From: Planctomycetales bacterium
GTDB lineage: Bacteria; Planctomycetota; Planctomycetia; Pirellulales; Pirellulaceae
Assembly (NCBI GenBank): GCA_020426925.1
Contig: JAGQPC010000281.1
Location: 1-35,001 of the forward strand
DNA: 35,001 nt
Direction of reading: 5' to 3'
Shown: positions 22,763-29,132 of the stretch, in pieces
Position numbering within the stretch: position 1 is the first letter of the stretch
Layout: each line of letters starts with the position of its first letter
Translations under genes and position numbers: made by a program
The notes under the pieces: model-generated
The model's database searches: none
What the model saw: only the letters and a program-made list of their open reading frames with translations
Told to the model about the DNA's origin: nothing

Positions 22763-25750
22763 TTACGGAGCGACCGCCGCTGGCTGCCCCAAATCGATCA
22801 GCTGGTAGCTCGCCCAGAAGAAAGGATGTTCGCCGGTTGGCAGATTGTCTTCCGATGCGGATTTCACGCGTGGTTCCAATTCTGGATCGATCGGCGACGA
22901 ACGCACGATGTCGATGGCTCGCTGCAGTGAGCCAGCTGGAGAATCGTCGCCGAGCTGGCTTAAAAACTCGCGCACGATGTCCTGAGCCATTTGTCCTCCC
23001 GAACGCCATCGGCTGATGAGCACCGTGCGGCAGCCAGTAGAAAGCAGCCCCAGCGAAGTCTGCAGCATTTCGTCTCCGGTTGCGTTCTTCCCTGGTGGAC
23101 CCGATGCCGCAGTGTCAAAACCCGGAAGAATGATTTGCTGTGGAGCCGCCCACGGCAACAGCATCCAGTCGGTCAACTTGGACTGCGGAACCTTACCATC
23201 GGCCTGCGCTGGCAACCAGCCAAACGGGTCTTTGGTAGTCCCCTCGATTTCATCCAAAACAATCAAGCGATCCCATCGGCTACCTGCCTCTGACGAGCTA
23301 ACCGGGATTAGCTTCGCAGCGACCGCGGCGTTTCCATCGTTGGCGGTAATTTCGTTCGCGAGTTCGGAGGTTCGCTGTCCGTAAATCCGCCCCGCGACTA
23401 CGAATGTCGACGGCGTAGCAACGTGCGGTCGAGGATCACTGACGGCCATGGAAGCCATGGGCACGTAGCGAATCCTGCAAGCCGAAATCAACGGCTGCGT
23501 ATCGCCGGCATCGTCGAAAGCGAGTGCCTCAAATGGCACGTACCAATATTGCCCGTCGGGTACGACAATCAGTTCGTTGATCGTAGCCCATGCCACTGAA
23601 GCTCGATTTCCAAACACGGTCGTGTACATCTGCTTCGCGGCTGATTGCCAAGTGCTACTGGATAGCTGTGATGCCAAGACCGGGTTCTTTGAGTCGTTGT
23701 TTCCGAACGCCTTGAGCGTCGTCATGACCGCGCGTTGTTCTCGTCCGGCCGGGCTGGAGCCAAGCGTTTCGTATTGTCCGTCCTTCGTGAGCAACACGAA
23801 TGTCGTTTGGCGTTTCGTCGAGATTACATCAATGACCGCTTGTCCCGGTTGCAGGCCAGTTTGAATTTCATCCAGCGACCGAATTGGCGGAAACAAGGAG
23901 TGCGAAGGCATCGGGTACAGCGAGATCTGGTCGAGCATCTCTTCCTGCTGGGTGCTTACTTTGCGAATGCTGCTCGTTATTTCCTGCCATGTCTTCAGTT
24001 GATCGGGATCGGTTGGCAGTACAGGCAGGCGACGCATTTCCGACTGCAAACGAGCAACTTCTTTAGATGCTTCTTGCCATTGTGGGAACGCTGCCATGAT
24101 GGCTTGCTTTTGCAGCTTTGCTTCGTCGGAAACCAGAGGATCTGCAGCCTCCAACAACCACCGCAGCGAGACTCGTCGTCCGGTCAGCGGCGCTGTTGAA
24201 GTAAATTTTTTCGCGCGGATCCTGTCCGCGATTGCAATAACCTGATCGATGTGGTCCTGCTTGATTTCCAGCTCCAACCAGTATTCAAGTTCGTTTAGCA
24301 GCGGCGCTTCGTCCAACGTCAACGCTGCCATTGGCTCAATTTGCCACATCTGGTCAGACGGTGCCTGCATGACTCGGCGCAGCATCGCCGTAATCGTCGA
24401 TTCGCGTAGGCCCTGCTTCGCTTGGTTCAGCACCCAAGCGATCCGATAGAGATCGGGCGACGACTTCGCTTGTTGTTTCATACACGTGCGAAACGCAGCT
24501 TCCGCCTGACGAGTGCGACCGTCAAGGAATCCGGCTGCGGCACTGACGAACTGAAATCTCGCACCGAGGTCACCGCTCATCAGGTTCGTCCGCGCCATGG
24601 CTCGTTGAGCGTCCGCCAAATACTGGGCCGCGTTCTTTGAGTCATGATTGCAGGTCGCCCAATAGGCCGCTTCGACACTCGCCGACGCATTAATGCGCGA
24701 AAAACGATTGGCTCGAGCCCACGCGTTGATTTGGTCCAAAACGGGTAGAGGCTGATCGGGGCTTTTGACTCGGTGGACGATAGTGAGGAACTTGATCGCT
24801 TCCTCCAGTACGTCGAGATGTCCGAAATCCGCTGCCGGAAATGTTGCTTCGTAGAAGTGTTTTTCGGCTGGCTCCAGTTCTCCTTTGGCGAGATGGATTT
24901 TCCCCATTTCGAGCAGCGCTCGTCCAGTCAATGTGTGATCGAACTGACCGAACGTGAGTGATCGTTGCAGCTGCGCGTAGGCTTCGTCGGCCTGGCCCGT
25001 GCCGAGTTTTCCTAATGCTGAGCAAACACCGAATAGAGGTTGTGACCAATGGCCGTTAGGCACTCGATGGCCTGCAATCTGTCGTTCGATCTTGGACGAA
25101 AGTTCATCTCGCGAGCAGACCGGCCCCAAGATTTCTGCGCGACGGGCGAGCGCCAAAGCCGTGCAGCGAAGTACTTCGTCGACTCGCAACGGATACAGAG
25201 TCTGTTGCTGAGAGATGGCCTGCTGTTGTTGGTCGCCCTGTCCTACAGTCCCGATGTTTAAGCTGGTTTGAACACTGTTGATCGTACCGGGAAATCTGCC
25301 TGGAGCTGTGTTGCGTCCTTTCGGTCCCCACGTAATCCGTTCCAGCAATCCGGGTTGAATGCCATCGTTTCGAAATTGAAGACGAGTCACCCATTGGGGA
25401 TTGCTCAAGTAGATCTGTAACGCTTCGTTGTAGCCCAACAGAGCGTTGTCCAAGTCACCGATGTGATAGTAGCACTCAGCTTGCATCGTCCGGTAGCAAA
25501 CTGAATCGACCCACAGAACGTTGACGCTGCGGATCGCGCCACGACTTGCGTCTTTGAATGCTCGTTCTGCGACGGAGTATTCGCCGCTGTAGAACGGGCG
25601 CAACGCAAGATCGAAATCGCTATTCGGATAGACCTTGCCGCCTGCTAGTTGTGCTAGCGCAGACGTGGGGCAATGCAGTGCAACCGCCAATACACCGATT
25701 GCCGCGAGACAACGCCAACAGCTAGCGCGATCGATCAAAGTCGCCATCAT
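22763..25750 (-). CDS. Secreted TPR protein with CHAT-like C-terminal domain
   Basis: This is a 995-residue protein. A signal peptide (about 1-33, ending S-A-L-A) is followed by tetratricopeptide-like helical repeats (about 50-460), for example H-I-G-D-L-D-N-A-L-L-G-Y-N-E-A and G-E-L-E-P-A-E-K-H-F-Y-E-A. A CHAT domain (caspase-like fold) occupies about 640-990, shown by W-Y-V-P-F-E-A-L, V-L-I-S-R-W-R-S, and H-P-F-F-W-A-S-Y-Q-L. Active CHAT proteases carry a His in a H-x-x-x-H-G type strand and a Cys in L-S-A-C. Here the corresponding strand reads I-L-P-G-F-D-T-A (about 874-881) and I find no His-Gly motif before it, so it is probably a non-catalytic pseudoprotease. Its location is predicted to be the periplasm. 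Confidence 0.88.
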   Translation of the reverse strand: MMATLIDRASCWRCLAAIGVLAVALHCPTSALAQLAGGKVYPNSDFDLALRPFYSGEYSVAERAFKDASRGAIRSVNVLWVDSVCYRTMQAECYYHIGDLDNALLGYNEALQIYLSNPQWVTRLQFRNDGIQPGLLERITWGPKGRNTAPGRFPGTINSVQTSLNIGTVGQGDQQQQAISQQQTLYPLRVDEVLRCTALALARRAEILGPVCSRDELSSKIERQIAGHRVPNGHWSQPLFGVCSALGKLGTGQADEAYAQLQRSLTFGQFDHTLTGRALLEMGKIHLAKGELEPAEKHFYEATFPAADFGHLDVLEEAIKFLTIVHRVKSPDQPLPVLDQINAWARANRFSRINASASVEAAYWATCNHDSKNAAQYLADAQRAMARTNLMSGDLGARFQFVSAAAGFLDGRTRQAEAAFRTCMKQQAKSSPDLYRIAWVLNQAKQGLRESTITAMLRRVMQAPSDQMWQIEPMAALTLDEAPLLNELEYWLELEIKQDHIDQVIAIADRIRAKKFTSTAPLTGRRVSLRWLLEAADPLVSDEAKLQKQAIMAAFPQWQEASKEVARLQSEMRRLPVLPTDPDQLKTWQEITSSIRKVSTQQEEMLDQISLYPMPSHSLFPPIRSLDEIQTGLQPGQAVIDVISTKRQTTFVLLTKDGQYETLGSSPAGREQRAVMTTLKAFGNNDSKNPVLASQLSSSTWQSAAKQMYTTVFGNRASVAWATINELIVVPDGQYWYVPFEALAFDDAGDTQPLISACRIRYVPMASMAVSDPRPHVATPSTFVVAGRIYGQRTSELANEITANDGNAAVAAKLIPVSSSEAGSRWDRLIVLDEIEGTTKDPFGWLPAQADGKVPQSKLTDWMLLPWAAPQQIILPGFDTAASGPPGKNATGDEMLQTSLGLLSTGCRTVLISRWRSGGQMAQDIVREFLSQLGDDSPAGSLQRAIDIVRSSPIDPELEPRVKSASEDNLPTGEHPFFWASYQLIDLGQPAAVAP

Positions 25751-26070
25751 ACCTCTCCTCGGTGAGACCGGTGCCGAAACGGCGAAGACCGTGCCTCATC
25801 CTACGCGATGTTGTTGATGAAGTTGCCAAAATGCTCCTGCCTGTTCCGGGAACAGAAGCACAGAAGTGACTGCATCGCTATCCTTGAATCTTAGCGAATC
25901 AGCGACGATTTGACGAACTTATCCGTCGTCAACGAGCGATTACCGCAGAATGGAGTTGTCAGAGACCGCGAGAATAGATTTCGCTTTACTCCGAAATCAG
26001 TAAAGCGGTCCGGATATGGCGCCGATAACGATTGCAGCGATTAATATGCGTATGCAAGGAGTGCAATCGG
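25751..26070. promoter_or_regulatory. 320-bp divergent region with two palindromes
   Basis: This gap separates the CHAT gene (minus) from the small lipoprotein gene (plus) and should contain both promoters. CTGTTCC-G-GGAACAG at 25841-25855 is a perfect 15-nt palindrome. CGCTTTACT (25981-25989) and AGTAAAGCG (25998-26006) form a 9-bp stem with an 8-nt loop, 65 bases before the lipoprotein start, probably in its leader or operator. No T-run follows. The regulators are unknown. Confidence 0.4.
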
Positions 26071-26298
26071 ATGAAATCAAATGGATCGCGAGCTCTGGGT
26101 CTCTGTGGAGCCGTAGTAATGGCGGCGTCGACGATGCTGTCGACAGGCTGTCAGATCGACATCGCGGGGCAAACGCTGCCAAGCCCTTATTACATTTACG
26201 ACGACATTCAATATGCGCCAGCCGGACCAGAATTCAAGCTGTCGAATGAAGCCGCAGCGATGAAGGCATACCAAGCAGAGCAAGGCGATGACGGTTAA
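26071..26298 (+). CDS. Small planctomycete lipoprotein
   Basis: This gene encodes 75 residues. AAGGAG at 26056-26061, nine bases before the ATG at 26071, decides the start over an upstream in-frame option. The N-terminus is basic, then hydrophobic (G-L-C-G-A-V-V-M-A-A-S), and ends L-S-T-G-C (Cys27), a slightly non-standard lipobox. The mature part (about 48 residues) contains Q-T-L-P-S-P-Y-Y-I-Y-D-D-I-Q-Y and G-P-E-F-K-L-S-N-E-A-A-A-M. I believe this pattern recurs in small planctomycete proteins, but no function is known to me. The stop codon lies within a CGGTTAACCG palindrome (26290-26299). A role tied to the divergent CHAT gene is possible but unsupported. Confidence 0.8.
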   Translation: MKSNGSRALGLCGAVVMAASTMLSTGCQIDIAGQTLPSPYYIYDDIQYAPAGPEFKLSNEAAAMKAYQAEQGDDG

Positions 26299-26527
26299 CC
26301 GAATTCGCGTCGTCGTTTCTCACGCGGTGGCAGGAACGTCGTTGAACGGAAACCTGCCCGCGATAGCAGGCACAGGGGAGTGTCGTAGCATGGGTCCTTG
26401 GGCCGTTTGAGCGAACGTATTTCGTCTCAACACCGCGCACGGGCCGTGGCGCATGCTCACATCAAGACGGTAGTCGTCTGACAGCGCGTCGGCTTTCAGC
26501 AGAAGGCGGTCAGCAATCTCGCGCCCG
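26299..26527. other. 229-bp convergent spacer, GC-rich, with hairpins
   Basis: No gene is supported between the convergent ends of the lipoprotein and methyltransferase genes. The palindrome CGGTTAACCG opens it (26290-26299). Around 26344-26361 CCTGC and GCAGG can pair. At 26435-26452 GCGCACGG pairs with CCGTGCGC apart from one bulged G, a strong hairpin without a T-run. A minus-strand open frame at 26320-26535 overlaps the methyltransferase stop and looks spurious. The stretch could be a terminator region or part of a dispersed non-coding repeat. Confidence 0.4.
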
Positions 26528-28204
26528 CTATGCAACCGACTCTGGAAACTCTGACGAGTGAATCAGCAACCTGCAGTTTAGTACTGGGTTTTCCCGACGA
26601 ACCAGTGCGGATTTCAATGCAAACTTCGTAGCCAGACTCTTGTCGTTCTTCACGTAGACAACGTTATCCAGGTGCAGGTCACGCCAGGAATCGTTGGACG
26701 CAATCTCTTCAATTTTCGCGCGAATATTGTCGCTCTCGCCAGCGTAGATTCCGAAATCACCAGACCGCAACACGAAGACGCCTGGGATTTCGAACTCAGA
26801 GCCTCGGCAATCGTCGATTGCGATCTGATCAAGCTTGCTACGTTTGCCCGTGTACAAAGATGAAAAATCCTTGGCACCAGTGCGTGCATCTTCGGATCGC
26901 TTGCGGATCGAAACTGCGGCTCGCCTGAAATCGAGTGATGAGATTTCTCGGTCCTGTGGACCAAACTCCTTGGCTAGTCTGTCAAATTCCGACGCACATT
27001 CAGGTGAACACAAAATGTTGTCCAAGGTCAGGTGATAGTCTATTGCCATCAATCTCCAGGCAACTTCACTGGCGAATCCAAACGAATTCATGTCTTCAGG
27101 AGTCAATTGCTTAAGGCGTTTGGTTGCTCGCGGCAGCTTGCCTGTTTTCCTTAGGCTTAGCAGGCCGCGATTCCAGTAAATCGCGTGTCCGCCTCCTCCA
27201 TTTTTGCGACACGTTTCTACAAACTGCGCATTAAGCTCTGGGTCGCACAGAATGTGGTCGGACGGGTAACCCATGCCTGCCTGCTGATATGCATCAACTA
27301 TGACTTGTGTTGCTTCGTCATCGTAAGCTTTTCCTTTTTTCTTACGGCCCTTTGCTGTAGCAGGTGCACTTTCGATTGGGTCAGCGGGTCCGTCGATTGG
27401 ATCTTCCAGCGAAGTAGCCGCAAGCCTTGATTTAATGTGGCTTACGTAATCTTCGGATAGCTCGAATCCCATCCACTGGCGGCCGAGTTTTTTGGCGACA
27501 CAAACGGTGGTTCCACTGCCACTAAAAGGGTCTAATACCAAGTCCTGCGGCATGCTGGACGCGCGGATGATTCGGGCTAATAGCTGTTCAGGCATTTGGC
27601 AGCCATGAAAGCCCTCTCGTTCCTTGAACGTGCCAGCGACTCTTGCGAAAAACCACGTGTCGTGATTTGGGCTGAAGCTCTCTGGAGCATCTTGCGGCCG
27701 CAGAATCCAAGTATTGTCAGGCAATCGCCCAAGCGGATTTGCACGATTGTCTCCATAAACAAGCTGTCGCGCTGACTTCACTCTTATTTGAGGATTGAAG
27801 CGGTTGAAAGTGAAGTTCTTTGGGTCTTTCACAAAGTGAAACAGATGAGTGTGCGAGCGGCTGAATCCGTTCACGCAATTCACACCGAAGGTGTAGTACC
27901 AGATCACCCAGCTGCGACAGTGGAATCCTGCCTTTTGAGCTTCGATCTTCAGTTCCGCGGCGTACTCGTCGCCAATTGCCAGCCAAAATGTGCCATCAGG
28001 CTTGAGAGCTCGATAGACGCCGCTTATCCATTCTTGGCTCCACGCGAGATAGTCGGAAGCGTGTCGCGAGTCGTCGTAGACGTCGTACTCGTATCCAATG
28101 TTAAATGGCGGATCTGCAAAAACGAGGTCGGCAGAACCCTCTTTCAATTTGCCAAGCAGTTTGACGCAATCACCCTGATGAATTTCATTTTTTCGCAGCG
28201 ACAC
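26528..28204 (-). CDS. Beta-class DNA methyltransferase fused to a GIY-YIG-like domain
   Basis: This is a 558-residue fusion. Residues 1-265 are an amino-methyltransferase (adenine N6 or cytosine N4). The catalytic D-P-P-F (31-34) comes before the SAM motif F-S-G-S-G (227-231), the order of the beta class. A linker with a Lys-rich patch (R-K-K-K-G-K) and two related central segments starting D-H-I-L-C-D-P-E-L and D-N-I-L-C-S-P-E-C follows. The last 84 residues resemble a GIY-YIG domain: G-V-F at 475-477, I-Y-A-G at 486-489, Arg495, and Glu538 in R-R-E-N-P-V-L-N, with the first Tyr replaced by Phe. The start is GTG (28202-28204), supported by GGAGG seven bases upstream (28212-28216). No restriction or specificity gene is nearby. 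Confidence 0.9.
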   Translation of the reverse strand: MSLRKNEIHQGDCVKLLGKLKEGSADLVFADPPFNIGYEYDVYDDSRHASDYLAWSQEWISGVYRALKPDGTFWLAIGDEYAAELKIEAQKAGFHCRSWVIWYYTFGVNCVNGFSRSHTHLFHFVKDPKNFTFNRFNPQIRVKSARQLVYGDNRANPLGRLPDNTWILRPQDAPESFSPNHDTWFFARVAGTFKEREGFHGCQMPEQLLARIIRASSMPQDLVLDPFSGSGTTVCVAKKLGRQWMGFELSEDYVSHIKSRLAATSLEDPIDGPADPIESAPATAKGRKKKGKAYDDEATQVIVDAYQQAGMGYPSDHILCDPELNAQFVETCRKNGGGGHAIYWNRGLLSLRKTGKLPRATKRLKQLTPEDMNSFGFASEVAWRLMAIDYHLTLDNILCSPECASEFDRLAKEFGPQDREISSLDFRRAAVSIRKRSEDARTGAKDFSSLYTGKRSKLDQIAIDDCRGSEFEIPGVFVLRSGDFGIYAGESDNIRAKIEEIASNDSWRDLHLDNVVYVKNDKSLATKFALKSALVRRENPVLNCRLLIHSSEFPESVA

Positions 28205-28379
28205 GCGGTGGCCTCCGAGCGCAAGATAGGCGGATCAATCCACGCTATTATCGTAAATCAGTTTGAATCCGCAACTCTCGGACGCTGTACAGCAGAATGT
28301 TCAAACTTGCGCAATTCCCGGTGCGAAATCCGCGTCAATAACGTGCAGATTACGTGAGCTTGTCGTCAAGTCGCGCGGG

Positions 28380-28772
28380 CTAGTTCATAACCAGCTTCAT
28401 GACGAACGCCGCGAAAAGAAGGTAAACCCAGATTTGCCTGATCCAATCGGGTGCTGAGCCGCGTCGTACGACAAACCAAAGCGTCACGAAAAGCGTCGCG
28501 AGAATCGGGATCGTTGCTGGATTGTGACGAAGTGAGAGAGAAATGTTTCCGTCCAGCAGGGCAAGAAAGCTCCGAGTCCCTCCCGTCGTCGGCGACGGCA
28601 AGCCAGTGCTCGCCCAGAAAATCGACGGCGGGATCTGCAACATGGAAAGCCACCACGCGTTCCACGCCAAATAAAAGGCGAAAAGTGAAACGCCGACGGT
28701 GGTGGCTATTCGCTTGATAGAACCGTCCTGCATCGATCTTGCCCGTACGAGGTTATTTTGCTTTGCAACCAT
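28380..28772 (-). CDS. DUF2752-like small membrane protein
   Basis: This is about 130 residues with three hydrophobic helices (about 24-45, 75-95 and 105-125). The family core is T-G-L-P-S-P-T-T-G-G-T-R-S, where most DUF2752 proteins have a Cys pair (C-P-x-C-G-x-T-R); neither Cys is present here. R-H-N-P-A-T is the second conserved element. I chose the ATG at 28770-28772, which lies inside the end of the 42-residue gene upstream in another frame. An ATG at 28731-28733 is equally possible and would leave a 19-base gap. No ribosome binding site decides. The function of DUF2752 proteins is unknown to me. The pair with the small upstream gene probably forms one unit. Confidence 0.75.
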   Translation of the reverse strand: MVAKQNNLVRARSMQDGSIKRIATTVGVSLFAFYLAWNAWWLSMLQIPPSIFWASTGLPSPTTGGTRSFLALLDGNISLSLRHNPATIPILATLFVTLWFVVRRGSAPDWIRQIWVYLLFAAFVMKLVMN

Positions 28773-28881
28773 CAAGTACCCATGGCAACCAGCAGAGCGG
28801 TAGGCACAAGAACAACAAGGCGATAAAAAGGATGAAACCTCCTTGGTTGAGTCCCAGTGCAAATTCTTCTTTGCTTGACAT
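28753..28881 (-). CDS. 42-residue single-pass membrane protein
   Basis: This short gene starts at the ATG 28879-28881 and is preceded by AAGGAG (28889-28894) at a 7-base spacing, one of the clearest ribosome binding sites in the window. The protein begins M-S-S-K-E-E-F-A-L, then one helix (G-G-F-I-L-F-I-A-L-L-F-L-C-L-P-L), the motif C-W-L-P-W-V-L-D, and a basic C-terminus C-K-A-K. Its composition, the Trp/Pro/Cys pattern and the strong start support a real gene. I think similar small proteins occur beside DUF2752 genes in other planctomycetes. It overlaps the DUF2752-like gene by 20 bases in another frame if the longer start of that gene is used. Confidence 0.8.
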   Translation of the reverse strand: MSSKEEFALGLNQGGFILFIALLFLCLPLCWLPWVLDGCKAK

Positions 28882-29001
28882 AATATTGCTCCTTTCGAAA
28901 TCACATGAATCCCGCTGATGCTTCCCCTGGTTCAGCGATTTCGCGGGTGTTTGTTGCTCAGTTCGAGCAATTGACTAGACGCTGATTCGGTGCCCAGTGC
29001 G

Positions 29002-29030
29002 CGAAGGTTGAAAGCAAAATGCAACCTTCG
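29002..29030. promoter_or_regulatory. 9-bp stem inverted repeat in a divergent promoter region
   Basis: CGAAGGTTG (29002-29010) and CAACCTTCG (29022-29030) are perfectly complementary with an 11-nt loop. They lie between the 42-residue gene (minus) and the redoxin gene (plus), 29 bases before the predicted -35 box of the latter. An operator is the likelier reading; no T-run follows. Confidence 0.4.
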
Positions 29031-29058
29031 AGATGATGCGCCGCAGAGTTTGTGTATT

Positions 29059-29088
29059 TTGACAGAGCGTTAATTGGGCGTTAGTAAT
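29059..29088 (+). promoter_or_regulatory. Predicted sigma-70-like promoter of the redoxin gene
   Basis: TTGACA at 29059-29064 matches the -35 consensus perfectly. AGTAAT at 29083-29088 is a -10 candidate with 4 of 6 matches at 18 bp spacing. Transcription would start near 29095, which favours the ATG at 29133 over a GTG at 29094 as the translation start. Confidence 0.5.
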
Positions 29089-29132
29089 ACAGCGTGTCTA
29101 AACATTTCATTAGGATCGCAAGGGAAACTTTA

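Noticed and set aside
22474-23016. Plus-strand reading frame through the 150-bp inverted repeat
   Set aside because: It crosses hairpin arms and the end of the CHAT gene and its translation has no protein-like character.
26320-26535. 71-codon minus-strand frame in the convergent spacer
   Set aside because: It overlaps the methyltransferase stop, has no start signal and looks like a translation of a non-coding repeat.
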